The notes: generated from the sequence alone by a model not told the origin. A stretch of DNA of 64,000 bases from an uncultured Clostridium sp. (GCA_900557195.1 USRT01000005.1:26656-90655); one strand, 5' to 3'; numbered from the stretch's first letter, positions 1-8,861 are shown. A program made the numbers and translations.

Positions 1-65
1 AAAACATATGGGGTTTGAGTTGATAGATTGAAATTAATAAATGTATATAGACCAGACTATTTCTA

Positions 66-94
66 TTGATAAGACTAGAAAAAAGTGTTATAAT
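66..94 (+). promoter_or_regulatory. Sigma-A-type promoter of mtaB
   Basis: A TTGATA box at 66-71 and a perfect TATAAT at 89-94 are separated by 17 bases. The start codon of mtaB follows about 35 bases downstream. This is a textbook vegetative promoter layout and shows that mtaB begins its own transcript here. Confidence 0.65.
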
Positions 95-128
95 ATTTTA
101 GTATAAAATTAGAAAGAGAGTAGAAAAA

Positions 129-1443
129 ATGAGTTGTAATAAAGTAGTAGAAGCAAAAAAAGTAGCATTTTGTACTTTGGGATGTAAAGTTAATCAGTAT
201 GAAACAAATGGTATGATGCAAAAATTTATGGAAGCTGGATACAAAATAGTAGAATTTCATGATTTTGCGGATATTTATATTGTTAATACTTGTACAGTAA
301 CAAATATGGCAGATAAAAAGTCAAGGCAAATGCTTAGAAGAGTAAAAGAAATAAATAAAAACTCAATACTTATTGCGGTTCGGATGTTATGCACAAGTAG
401 CAAAAAATGAATTAGAGAAAATAGATGAAATAGATTTGGTTTTAGGTAATAATGAAAAAACTAATATATTGGAATGCATAGAAGAATATATACAAAATAA
501 TATAAAAGAAGAAGTTAAAGATGTAATGCATCAGTCAGAATTTTTGGACTTTGGAAGTGTTACATATACAGAAAAAACAAGAGCTGTAATAAAAGTCCAG
601 GATGGTTGTGATAGGTTCTGCTCATATTGTATTATTCCATATGCGAGAGGAAGAGTTAGAAGTAGAAATCCTGAAAGCATTTTAAGAGAAATTGAGGAGA
701 TAAGTGATAAAGGAATAAAAGAAGTTGTTATTACTGGAATACATGTTGCATCTTATGGAAGAGATTTTAAAAATTCATATAGATTAATAGATTTATTAGA
801 AGATATAAATAAAATAGAAGGAATTAAAAGAATTAGACTTGGTTCTTTAGAGCCAACATTAATTACAGAAGAGTTTGTATCGAGATTAAAGAAATTAGAA
901 AAAATGTGTGATCATTTTCATTTATCACTTCAAAGTGGATGTGATGAAACTTTAAAGAGGATGAATAGAAAATATACAACTAATGAATTTAAAGTTTGTA
1001 CAGATTTATTAAAAAAAGCTTATCCTGATGTGTCACTTACAACTGATATTATTGTTGGATTCCCAGGAGAAACAGAAGAGGAATTTGAAAAAACATATAA
1101 CTTCCTAAAAGATATAGATTTTTATAAAATGCATGTTTTTAAATATTCTAAAAGAAAAGGAACAAAAGCAGCTGTTATGCAAAATCAGATTGATGGAAAT
1201 ATTAAAGAGCAAAGAAGCGCAAGACTAATTGAATTATCTGACAATAATGAAAAAATGCATAATAACAAATATATTGGAAAAACAGTAGAAGTTCTTTTTG
1301 AAGAAAAAGATGGAGAATATATTAAAGGACATACAACAAATTATATGGTGGTTAAAACAAAAAATATAGATAAGATATTAGAGAATAGTATAGAAAAAAT
1401 AAAAATAAATCATGCCTATGATTCAGAATTAATAGGTGATTAA
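129..1443 (+). CDS. mtaB: tRNA t6A37 methylthiotransferase MtaB, with +1 shift at CGG 381
   Basis: Radical-SAM methylthiotransferase that converts t6A37 to ms2t6A37 in tRNA. The UPF0004 domain starts with TLGCKVN (about residues 16-22), and the radical-SAM motif GCDRFCSYC is near 159-167 (Cys160, 164, 167). The frame breaks at an in-frame CGG at 381-383. Skipping C381 gives ...IAV-GCYAQ..., which is the family motif (usually TGCYAQ). Its Cys is the third ligand of the N-terminal Fe-S cluster and comes directly after the shifted glycine. The joined protein is 437 residues, normal for the family, with a C-terminal TRAM-like region. The zero-frame product stops at 410 and would lack the radical-SAM domain. 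The two halves are certain; joining them is inferred from the pattern across the window. Confidence 0.93.
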
Positions 1444-1448
1444 AGAAA

Positions 1449-1486
1449 TCCTCATCTTAAATGAAATTATAGATGAGGGCTTTTTA
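1449..1486 (+). terminator. Rho-independent terminator after mtaB
   Basis: An eight-base-pair stem, CCTCATCT at 1450-1457 with AGATGAGG at 1471-1478, is followed by GC and a T run. It separates mtaB from the pheA transcript. Confidence 0.75.
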
Positions 1487-1589
1487 TATAAAAGTAATAA
1501 TAGAATTACATAGTTACTAGTTAATAGTTTTTTTGTAAATAGATTCAGACATTTAATAATAAAAAATAAAATTAATTGGAGATGATAAG

Positions 1590-2378
1590 ATGAAGATAGG
1601 TTATTTGGGTCCAAAAGGAACATTCTCTTATGAAGCATGTAAAAAATATTGTGATGAAAAATATCAAATGATAGAATATAAAACAATTTCAAGTGTGATT
1701 GAAGGATTAGAAAAAGTAGAAGTTGATGAAGCAATAGTTCCTATAGAGAATCTATTACAAGGTGGCGTAACTGAGACAATAGATACTTTAATAAAATATG
1801 AAGATATATATGTAACAAAACAAACTACATTAAAGATAAATCAAAATTTAATGGCTAATAAAAAATATGAATTAAATAAAATAAAAGAAGTATTTTCACA
1901 TCCACAAGCATTAGCACAATGTAAAAATTACATAGAGAATAACTTGAAAAATGCTATAATTAATCAAGTTTCGAGTACTGCACTAGCAGCAAAAGAAATA
2001 AAAAATAAAGAGTATTGTGCATGTATAGCAAATAAATCTTGTGCTAAAGAATATGATTTAGTTTTATTAGATGAAAAGATTCAAGATAATAATTTAAATG
2101 AGACTAAATTTTGGATATTAAATAAAGTAAAAAATAAAAATGGAAACAAAATGTCTATAATATTTTCAACACAAAATAAGCCAGGAGAACTATATAAAGT
2201 ATTAGGGATATTTAATCAGAATAATGTAAATTTAAGTAAAATAGAATCAAGACCTGCAAAAACGGTTTTGGGAGAATATATATTTTTAGTTGATATTGAT
2301 GTGAATAAAAATATAGAAGAAGTATTAGAAATAGTAAAAAATAATTGTAGTTATTTTAGAATATTAGGAATTTATTAA
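1590..2378 (+). CDS. pheA: Prephenate dehydratase
   Basis: Converts prephenate to phenylpyruvate in phenylalanine synthesis. The 262-residue protein has the catalytic part first: GPKGTFSYEA near residues 7-16, IPIENLLQGGV near 50 and TKFWIL near 170, whose Thr is the catalytic residue in the family. A C-terminal ACT domain follows from about 185, with ESRP, the usual phenylalanine-sensing element. There is no chorismate mutase domain, so this is the monofunctional type. GGAGATG lies just before the ATG. An aminotransferase gene follows after 16 bases, so the two are probably co-transcribed and may form the last two steps to phenylalanine. Confidence 0.93.
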   Translation: MKIGYLGPKGTFSYEACKKYCDEKYQMIEYKTISSVIEGLEKVEVDEAIVPIENLLQGGVTETIDTLIKYEDIYVTKQTTLKINQNLMANKKYELNKIKEVFSHPQALAQCKNYIENNLKNAIINQVSSTALAAKEIKNKEYCACIANKSCAKEYDLVLLDEKIQDNNLNETKFWILNKVKNKNGNKMSIIFSTQNKPGELYKVLGIFNQNNVNLSKIESRPAKTVLGEYIFLVDIDVNKNIEEVLEIVKNNCSYFRILGIY

Positions 2379-2394
2379 AGCAGGTGAAAAAGAT

Positions 2395-3582
2395 ATGATA
2401 TCAGAAAAAATGAAAGAATTAGTTAAAAATAACTCTGTAATAAGAGAAATGTTTGAAGAAGGAAAAAGGTTATCTAAAATATATGGGAAGGAAAATGTTT
2501 ATGATTTTAGCCTAGGAAATCCAAGTGTTCCTACACCAGATAATATTAAAGAAGCAATAATAAAAATTTTAGAAAATGAAGATACACAAATACTTCATGG
2601 ATATATGAGCAATGGCGGATTTGAAGATGTGAGAGAAAAAGTTGCAAGCTCAATAAATAATAAATTCGATACAAGCTTTACATCAAAAAATATAATTATG
2701 ACGGTTGGGGCAGCGAGTGGATTAAATATAATATTAAAATCTATATTAAATCCTGAAGATGAAGTTTTAGTAATAGCTCCTTATTTTGTGGAATATAAAA
2801 ACTATGTAAAAAATTATGATGGAAAAATTGTAGTCACAATGGCAAATGAAGAAAACTTTGAGCCAGATTTAAAAGATTTAGCATCTAAAATATCAGCAAA
2901 AACAAAAGCTGTTATTATAAATACACCTAATAATCCAACAGGAGTAGTATACTCAGAAAATACTATAAAAGAATTAGCTAAAATACTAAAAGAAAAGGAA
3001 AAAGAATATAATAATGAAATTTATCTAATCTCAGATGAGCCATATAGAGAATTAGTTTATGATGATATAAAAGTTCCATATATTACAAAATTTTATAAAA
3101 ATACTTTTGTTGTATATTCATATAGTAAATCATTATCTTTGCCAGGCGAAAGAATTGGATATGTTGTAGTGCCAAATGAAATGGTAGATAGTAATAATGT
3201 GATTGAAGCGGTAACAATAGCAAATCGTGTCTTGGGTTCAGTTAATGCACCATCTTTAATGCAAAAAGTAATTGGAGAGTGTGTAGATTTAACAGTCGAT
3301 ATTTCACAATATAAGAAAAATAGAGATTTATTATACAATTATTTAATAGAGTGTAATTTTGAATGTATAAAACCACAAGGAGCATTTTATTTATTTTTAA
3401 AATCACCAATTAAAGATGATAAGGAATTTTGTAATATTGCAAAAGAATATAATATTTTAATGGTTCCAGGAAGTTCATTTGCATATCCAGGTTATGTCAG
3501 AATTTCATATTGTGTAGATTATGAAATGATAAAACGTTCTCTTCCAGCTTTTAAAAAATTAGCAATTGCTATGAATAAATAA
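2395..3582 (+). CDS. PLP-dependent class I/II aminotransferase
   Basis: A fold-type I aminotransferase of 395 residues, resembling the AspC/aromatic branch. Visible signatures are FSLGNPSVPTPD near residue 40, NTPNNPTG near 179 and YSYSKSLSLPGERIGY near 240, where the Lys of SKS would hold pyridoxal phosphate. It lies 16 bases after pheA with its own AGGTGAAAA ribosome site. That placement suggests transamination of phenylpyruvate or an aspartate-type reaction. Family assignment is firm; the substrate is inferred from the neighbour only. Confidence 0.9.
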   Translation: MISEKMKELVKNNSVIREMFEEGKRLSKIYGKENVYDFSLGNPSVPTPDNIKEAIIKILENEDTQILHGYMSNGGFEDVREKVASSINNKFDTSFTSKNIIMTVGAASGLNIILKSILNPEDEVLVIAPYFVEYKNYVKNYDGKIVVTMANEENFEPDLKDLASKISAKTKAVIINTPNNPTGVVYSENTIKELAKILKEKEKEYNNEIYLISDEPYRELVYDDIKVPYITKFYKNTFVVYSYSKSLSLPGERIGYVVVPNEMVDSNNVIEAVTIANRVLGSVNAPSLMQKVIGECVDLTVDISQYKKNRDLLYNYLIECNFECIKPQGAFYLFLKSPIKDDKEFCNIAKEYNILMVPGSSFAYPGYVRISYCVDYEMIKRSLPAFKKLAIAMNK

Positions 3583-3603
3583 GCATTTGTTTATGATTAT
3601 GTA

Positions 3604-3632
3604 TTGTATTTTTTTATGAATTGTAATATAAT
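3604..3632 (+). promoter_or_regulatory. Probable promoter of alaS
   Basis: TTGTAT at 3604-3609, a 17-base spacer and TATAAT at 3627-3632, about 35 bases before the alaS start. There is no room for a T-box leader, so regulation by uncharged tRNA-Ala is not suggested here. Confidence 0.5.
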
Positions 3633-3667
3633 TTTGTATAAATTTTATAAGAAAAAGAGGAGAGTAT

Positions 3668-5443
3668 ATGAAGAGTATAAATTTAAAAGAAACATACTTA
3701 AAATTTTTTGAGGAAAAAGGACATAAAATTATTCCAAGTGCACCAGTTATTCCAGAAAATGATCCTACATGTTTATTTAATACAGCAGGAATGCAACCAC
3801 TTGTTCCGTATTTAAAAGGTGAAAGACATCCAGAAGGAACAAGATTAACAGATGTTCAAAAATGTTTTCGTACAAACGATTTAGATGAGATAGGAGATAA
3901 AACTCATCATACATTTTTCGAAATGCTTGGAAATTGGTCTTTAGGAGATTATTTTAAAAAAGAAGCAATTACTTGGAGTTTTGAGTTATTAACAAAATAT
4001 TTAGAAATTCCAGTAGAAAAATTAGCTGTTACAGTATTTAAAGGAAATAGCATGGTAGAAGCAGATGACGAATCAGCCGAAATTTGGAAAAGTGTAGGAA
4101 TAAACCAAAAAAGAATTAAGTATTTAGGTGAAGATGATAACTGGTGGCCTAACATGGAACTTACAGGACCATGTGGACCAGATACAGAAATTTTTTATTG
4201 GCGAAGTGAAGAAAAAGTGCCAGAAGAGTTTGATCCAGAAAATGAGAATTGGGTAGAAATATGGAATAATGTTTTTATGCAATATAATCATGAACAAAAT
4301 GGAGAATTTACACCACTTAAAAATAAAAATGTTGATACAGGTTTAGGTGTAGAAAGAGTAACAGCAGTATTAGAAGGTGTTACAGATAATTACAAATCAT
4401 CAATTTGGAAAGATGTAATTAAAAAAATAGAAGATATTTCAAATCATTCTTATGATGATGAAAAATATACAAAGAGTATGAGAATTATAGCAGATCATAT
4501 AAGAGCAATAGTTATAATTAGTGGAGATGACGCAGGAATCAAGCCATCAAATACCGACCAAGGCTATATTTTAAGAAGATTAATCCGTAGAATGATTCGT
4601 TATGCAAAAAAATTAGATATAGATATTAATGGTAATTGGGAAAATGAGCTTGCAGAATTAATTATTAATCAATATTCAAAATATTATCATGAACTTGAAA
4701 GAAATAGAGAAACAATATTAGAAGTTATAAAAAATGAAAAAGTAAAATTTAATAAAACTTTAGAAAAAGGATTAAGAGAATTTGAAAAAGCAGTTTCTCA
4801 TTTAGACGGAAATAAAATTGATAAAGACATAGCTTTTAAATTATATGATACTTATGGGTTCCCAATCGAATTAACAGTTGAACTTGCAAAAGAGTCTGGA
4901 TTAGAAGTAGATGTAGATGGATTTAATGATAAATTTAAAGAACATCAAGAAAAATCAAGAGCAGGATCTAACCAGAAATTTAAAGGAGGACTTGCATCTA
5001 CTGGAGATATGGAAGTTAAATATCATACAGCTACACATCTTTTAAATGCAGCACTTAAAAAGGTTTTAGGAAGCCATGTACATCAAAAAGGAAGTAATAT
5101 TACAGCTGAAAGAATGAGATTTGACTTTTCACATAACGAAAAAATGACTGAAGAGCAAAAAAATCAAGTAGAAGATTTGGTAAATGAATATATTAAAATG
5201 TCAATACCAGTAGAAAAACTAGAAATGAATAAAGAAGAAGCTATTAAGATGGGTGCAGAGGCAATGTTTATGGATAAATATGGAGATATTGTAACAGTAT
5301 ACAAAATAGGAGATGTATCTATAGAACTTTGCGGAGGTCCTCATGTAACAAATACTTCTGAACTTGGAAAATTTAAAATTAAAAAAGAAGAATCTAGTTC
5401 AGCAGGTGTAAGAAGAATAAAGGCTATTTTAATAGAGGAATAA
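3668..5443 (+). CDS. alaS: Alanyl-tRNA synthetase, short form lacking the C-terminal domain
   Basis: Charges tRNA-Ala. The class II catalytic core is recognisable from the start (TCLFNTAGMQPLVPYL, CFRTNDLDEIGDKTHHTFFEMLGNWSLGDY in the family order). The editing domain follows with HTATHLL near residue 455 and CGGPHV near 556, the zinc-type His and Cys/His ligands of the editing site. The protein ends at 591 residues, directly after the editing domain (SSSAGVRRIKAI). Usual bacterial AlaRS is about 870-880 residues and continues into a DHHA1/C-Ala domain, which is absent. The stop is followed by intergenic sequence and the HIT gene, so no C-Ala fragment is left behind. This looks like a natural short form, not a break. 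Confidence 0.93.
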   Translation: MKSINLKETYLKFFEEKGHKIIPSAPVIPENDPTCLFNTAGMQPLVPYLKGERHPEGTRLTDVQKCFRTNDLDEIGDKTHHTFFEMLGNWSLGDYFKKEAITWSFELLTKYLEIPVEKLAVTVFKGNSMVEADDESAEIWKSVGINQKRIKYLGEDDNWWPNMELTGPCGPDTEIFYWRSEEKVPEEFDPENENWVEIWNNVFMQYNHEQNGEFTPLKNKNVDTGLGVERVTAVLEGVTDNYKSSIWKDVIKKIEDISNHSYDDEKYTKSMRIIADHIRAIVIISGDDAGIKPSNTDQGYILRRLIRRMIRYAKKLDIDINGNWENELAELIINQYSKYYHELERNRETILEVIKNEKVKFNKTLEKGLREFEKAVSHLDGNKIDKDIAFKLYDTYGFPIELTVELAKESGLEVDVDGFNDKFKEHQEKSRAGSNQKFKGGLASTGDMEVKYHTATHLLNAALKKVLGSHVHQKGSNITAERMRFDFSHNEKMTEEQKNQVEDLVNEYIKMSIPVEKLEMNKEEAIKMGAEAMFMDKYGDIVTVYKIGDVSIELCGGPHVTNTSELGKFKIKKEESSSAGVRRIKAILIEE

Positions 5444-5526
5444 TTTAAGTAAAAATTGGATAAATTAAGTATAATAAATTTAATATACAAAATTATCCTG
5501 AATTGTAAAGTTGGAGGAGAATGAAT

Positions 5527-5874
5527 ATGGAAGATTGTATTTTTTGTAAAATAATTAAAGGGGATATTCCAGCAGATAAGGTTTATGAAGATGATGAGAT
5601 ACTTGCATTTAAAGATATAAATCCAGCAGCTCCTATTCATATATTAGTTATTCCTAAAAAACATATTACTAATCTTCTTGAAATACAAGCAGAAGATGAA
5701 ATATTAATTACAAAAATATATAAAGTAATAAATAAAATAGTAAAAGATATGAATATAGAAAAAGATGGATTTAGAGTAATAGTTAACTGTGGAAAAGATG
5801 CAGGACAAGAAGTAATGCATTTACATTTTCACTTGCTTGCAGGAAAAAAATTAGGAGATAAGATTGTAGGATAG
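5527..5874 (+). CDS. HIT-family nucleotide hydrolase
   Basis: A histidine-triad protein of 115 residues, probably hydrolysing adenosine phosphoramidate-type nucleotides (HinT-like). It opens with CIFCKIIKGDIP and ends with the triad HLHFHLLAG near residues 98-106. The ATG at 5527 is preferred over the one at 5521, because GGAGG at 5513-5517 would touch the upstream ATG but is correctly spaced from the second. It is downstream of alaS. Confidence 0.9.
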   Translation: MEDCIFCKIIKGDIPADKVYEDDEILAFKDINPAAPIHILVIPKKHITNLLEIQAEDEILITKIYKVINKIVKDMNIEKDGFRVIVNCGKDAGQEVMHLHFHLLAGKKLGDKIVG

Positions 5875-6013
5875 TATAAGAAGCAATATTAAATATCAAC
5901 ATATATGGAAAAAAAGCTTATATAAATATTAATTGAAAATGCAAAAAATGTAGAATCTTGAATTTAATTATGTTATAATAATAATGTGATTATATTTAGG
6001 AGGAATTAAAAAG

Positions 6014-6697
6014 ATGACTGGAAAAAGATTTAATACTTTTTTAAATATAGTATTAGTAATAGTAATATTGTTGATTTTAGCTTCTATAGGTTTTATAGGA
6101 TATGATTATTTTTATAAGAAATATAAAAATGCAGCAGATGCACAAAATGAAATAGAAAAGATTGACCAATATATAGCAGAGAATAATAATTTAGTAGTTG
6201 AGGTTAGTAACGATCCAATAGAAGAATCTGATAAAACAGAAAATAATGTAAATAATGCAGCAAAAACATATAATCCTAATGTGAATTATGGATTAACATA
6301 TAGAGGATATGGCGTTTTAGGAAAAATAGAACTTCCTAAGGTTGGACTTCAATACCCAGTACTTGAAACTATGACTAATGCTAAATCTATAGATGTTTCT
6401 GTAGCCATGCAATATGGAGTAGGATTAAATAATGTAGGAAATACTGTTATTATAGGTCATAATTACAGAAATGGAACTTTTTTTGGAAGTAATAAAAAAT
6501 TAGTAGAGGGAGACAAAGTATATATTACAGATTTATCGGGAAACAAAGTAGAATATACAATATATAGTAAATATTTAACTCCTCAAGAAGATTATTCTTA
6601 TGCACAAAGGGATACAGGTGGTAAGAGAGAAGTTACATTAGTAACTTGTCATTCAAACAATAAATATAGATTGATTTTGTGTGCAAGAGAGCAATAA
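6014..6697 (+). CDS. Sortase family transpeptidase
   Basis: Membrane-anchored cysteine transpeptidase that links surface proteins to the wall or to each other. One N-terminal membrane segment (about residues 10-32) is followed by a charged stalk and a sortase beta-barrel from about 95. The catalytic set is visible: His in VIIGHNYRNGTFF (about residue 149), Cys in TLVTCHS (about 216) and Arg in LILCARE near the C terminus. The TLVTC motif is sortase-like, but the class cannot be fixed from this alone. Length is 227 residues. No LPXTG-type substrate gene is visible nearby, so it may be a housekeeping sortase. Confidence 0.88.
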   Translation: MTGKRFNTFLNIVLVIVILLILASIGFIGYDYFYKKYKNAADAQNEIEKIDQYIAENNNLVVEVSNDPIEESDKTENNVNNAAKTYNPNVNYGLTYRGYGVLGKIELPKVGLQYPVLETMTNAKSIDVSVAMQYGVGLNNVGNTVIIGHNYRNGTFFGSNKKLVEGDKVYITDLSGNKVEYTIYSKYLTPQEDYSYAQRDTGGKREVTLVTCHSNNKYRLILCAREQ

Positions 6698-6826
6698 ATA
6701 TTAATCTTTTAATATTTACTTAGATAAAAGTTAAAATAAGAGAAATTATTCTAAAAAACAAAAGTGAAATAAAAAAGCAGAATTCAGTTAAAAAATCTAA
6801 AAAATAAAATTTTAGTGACAAAATAG

Positions 6827-6855
6827 TTGACAAAAATATTAAAATGGGTTAAAAT
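6827..6855 (+). promoter_or_regulatory. Promoter of the tRNA-His/tRNA-Gln operon
   Basis: A perfect TTGACA at 6827-6832, a 17-base spacer and TAAAAT at 6850-6855. The first tRNA begins about 32 bases later. Confidence 0.75.
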
Positions 6856-6886
6856 TATAAATGCATTTGTTAAAGGGTGCAGTGAT

Positions 6887-6964
6887 GGTGGATGTAGCTC
6901 AGTTGGTTAGAGCGCTAGTTTGTGGCACTAGAGGCCGTGGGTTCGAGTCCCATCTTCCACCCCA
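6887..6964 (+). tRNA. tRNA-His (anticodon GTG)
   Basis: The cloverleaf is readable: D arm GCTC...GAGC, anticodon arm CTAGT-TTGTGGC-ACTAG with GTG, T arm GTGGG-TTCGAGT-CCCAT and an encoded CCA at 6962-6964. The extra G at 6887 is the G-1 typical of tRNA-His. One U-U mismatch lies in the acceptor stem. Confidence 0.93.
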
Positions 6965-6977
6965 TTTTAAAATATAT

Positions 6978-7052
6978 TGGGCTGTAGCCAAGCGGTAAGG
7001 CACCAGACTTTGACTCTGGCATGCGCTAGTTCGAATCTAGCCAGCCCAACCA
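6978..7052 (+). tRNA. tRNA-Gln (anticodon TTG)
   Basis: Acceptor TGGGCTG pairs with CAGCCCA. The anticodon arm is CCAGA-CTTTGAC-TCTGG with TTG, and the T loop is TTCGAAT. CCA is encoded at 7050-7052. It lies 13 bases after tRNA-His and shares its promoter and terminator. Confidence 0.93.
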
Positions 7053-7083
7053 AAAAAAGAGATTTTTTTAAATCTCTTTTTTA
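7053..7083 (+). terminator. Terminator of the tRNA operon
   Basis: AAAAAAGAGATTT and AAATCTCTTTTTT form an AT-rich hairpin ending in a T run directly after tRNA-Gln. Confidence 0.8.
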
Positions 7084-7305
7084 TTATGGTTCAAAGTCAA
7101 TAGTTGGGGTAAAACATCTGAAAAGCGTTTTGCACCAGCTTTTTAATGGTCATATAGTGTTATCAAGAGTTTTATGACTTTGATAAATTTAATATAATTT
7201 TATTATTCGCATGAAAAAATTGCATGAAAAAATCTAAAATTTACTCCATTAATACTTTATAAAAAATCAAAATTATTAACTTAATTTTAAGAGATATATA
7301 AAGAA

Positions 7306-7348
7306 TAAAAACAAACCTGCTATCAAGAAATAGCAGGTTTGCTTTTTG
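7306..7348 (-). terminator. Bidirectional terminator of the cysteine-rich gene
   Basis: A perfect ten-base stem, AAACCTGCTA at 7313-7322 with TAGCAGGTTT at 7331-7340, has T-rich tails on both strands. It lies about 50 bases past the stop of the minus-strand cysteine-rich gene and probably ends that transcript. The rest of 7086-7400 holds no gene I can support. Confidence 0.75.
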
Positions 7349-7400
7349 TGTGTTGCATGATCGCAATTATTGATATCCCAGTTAATGTATCCGTGTAATC

Positions 7401-7886
7401 TTAATCATCATCACTGAGATAATCATAGAGAGATTCATTACAGCAGTCATAATTGCAGTCAGAACCGCATTCGCAGTCGTCATTATTGCCACAACTACAT
7501 TTGCAAGCATTATGGCAACCAGAACCACATTCGCAGTCGTCATCGGTGCCACAACTACATTTGCAAGCATCATGGCAACCAGAACCGCATTCGCAGTCGT
7601 CATTGCAGCCACAAACACATTCGCACTCGTCTTCGCAGAAGTCATAGAGGTGTCCGTTTGCAAGGTCATCAAAGTAGACCATAGAAAAGCATTCTCTAGG
7701 ATCAGCGAAGAACCATCTTTCGACGTCATAGCCATCAGCTGTGAGACTAGTAGCTACTTCATCAAGGATGATCCCATGAGGAAATTCATATTGTGTTATT
7801 CCCTCATCAGCAAGTTGGTCTAATTCCTGCCGTATAGTAATCTCCTGTGCTTTTACAGCCTTCGTCCTGTTTTCAATTGCGTTCAT
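7401..7886 (-). CDS. Cysteine-rich repeat protein, function unknown
   Basis: A 161-residue protein; the ATG at 7886 is chosen because AGGAGG lies just upstream. The N-terminal half is ordinary and helical. The C-terminal part (about 95-150) has a tandem repeat of the type DDCECGSGCH-ACKCSCG, three units, the last degenerate, with about 20 Cys. Metal binding is a reasonable guess, not shown. Base composition is clearly richer in GC than its neighbours (GCAGTCGTC-type repeats). It uses CGG as an in-frame codon (7832-7830, followed by C; residue 19): reading it +1 would hit TAG within three codons. It is therefore the one gene here that breaks the CGG rule, which suggests recent acquisition or a special context. 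Confidence 0.75.
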   Translation of the reverse strand: MNAIENRTKAVKAQEITIRQELDQLADEGITQYEFPHGIILDEVATSLTADGYDVERWFFADPRECFSMVYFDDLANGHLYDFCEDECECVCGCNDDCECGSGCHDACKCSCGTDDDCECGSGCHNACKCSCGNNDDCECGSDCNYDCCNESLYDYLSDDD

Positions 7887-8023
7887 CTTTGTTTTCCTCC
7901 TGTTGTAAAAATAAATTTTGTGTTTCAAACATATAGGAATAAGATAATGAAATGTAAAGCATTTCATAAAATACCTGAGCAAGAAATATCTTCTTCCACA
8001 TTACATAAGAAAACACTGACCAT

Positions 8024-8052
8024 ATTTTACAACAATTGACATAAAAAGTCAA
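8024..8052 (-). promoter_or_regulatory. Promoter of the cysteine-rich gene
   Basis: Read on the minus strand: TTGACT (8052-8047), 17 bases, TAAAAT (8029-8024). A 5' leader of about 130 bases then runs to the start at 7886. I see nothing else in 7887-8140 that I can support as a gene. Confidence 0.55.
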
Positions 8053-8143
8053 CTCATATTGTAACATTATGTGTTGTATATTAAGTATGAATACAAAAAG
8101 ATCGAATATAAAAAAATAAACGAAGTATATAAATAAGTATAAT

Positions 8144-8207
8144 AAAAAGCACTAATTAGTATCATGTACAGATTTATATGATACTAATATCAAGTGCTTT
8201 ATTATTA
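8144..8207 (-). terminator. Terminator of the small Cys/Gly-rich genes
   Basis: AAAGCAC...AGTATCAT pairs with ATGATACT...GTGCTTT, with a few mismatches. On the minus strand the stem is followed by TTTTTATT, which fits the end of the transcript carrying the two small genes upstream. Confidence 0.65.
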
Positions 8208-8276
8208 AATAGTATACTCTAAAGATAACTATTTAAAGTTAATATTTAGAAATCAAGCAAATTGTTTGCTAATCTT

Positions 8277-8402
8277 TTAGCAACATCCACCTCTATTTCC
8301 ACCGCAACAACAGCAGATTAATATTAAAACGATTATTATCCAAATACAATCATCTCCGAATCCGAATCCACATCCGCATCCACAACCTCTATTTTCTGGC
8401 AT
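8277..8402 (-). CDS. 41-residue Cys/Gly-rich single-pass membrane peptide
   Basis: Starts MPENRGCGCGCGFGFG, then a short hydrophobic stretch (WIIIVLILI, about residues 21-29), then CCCCGGNRGGCC at the end. A GGGGGG run lies at good distance before the ATG. It resembles in layout the short glycine-rich YjcZ-type peptides (glycine head, one hydrophobic segment), but I do not claim membership. A second gene of the same design lies just upstream, so this is a tandem paralogue pair. Confidence 0.65.
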   Translation of the reverse strand: MPENRGCGCGCGFGFGDDCIWIIIVLILICCCCGGNRGGCC

Positions 8403-8476
8403 AGAAATTCCCCCCTTTCAAAATGTACAAAACTAGACTTTAAGTTCTACTTTTCTTTTTAGGCTAAGAAGCGTTT

Positions 8477-8599
8477 TTAGCAACCGCATCCACAGTCGTT
8501 ATTACAGCATCCTCTGTTACCACAGCTGCAGAAAAGTAGTAAGAATAGAATAATGAACCATAAAACTTCACTATTGCCATTATTACAACAAATTCCCAT
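8477..8599 (-). CDS. 40-residue Cys-rich single-pass membrane peptide
   Basis: Starts MGICCNNGNSEV, has a hydrophobic segment WFIILFLLLF (about residues 14-23) and ends with CSCGNRGCCNNDCGCGC. AGGAGGTAGTAAT precedes the ATG, a strong ribosome site. It shares the hydrophobic core and a C-terminal CGNRG / GNRGGC motif with the gene downstream, indicating duplication. Function unknown; the cysteines could bind metal or form disulfides. Confidence 0.65.
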   Translation of the reverse strand: MGICCNNGNSEVLWFIILFLLLFCSCGNRGCCNNDCGCGC

Positions 8600-8861
8600 A
8601 TTACTACCTCCTATAAAGAATGTTTTTTTTTCTTGTTCTTTAGTATGATATATATTATTCTAAAAACTAAAAAGTGTTACATTTCTTAAAAAAGCATATT
8701 GATAAAATAAAAAAAGTATGAAATAATCTGTACAAAGAGAACAACTTAGTGATATAATTTCAAAAAACTGAGACATCACCTAATATTTAATTGCAGGTAG
8801 ACTATAAAATAAATGAAACTATTAATTAATAATAGATATAGATTAAGTTTGGAGGCACGAA

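Noticed and set aside
7453..7823. Plus-strand frames opposite the cysteine-rich gene
   Set aside because: They are shadows of the repeat on the other strand and lack ribosome sites; the minus-strand frame has AGGAGG, promoter and terminator.
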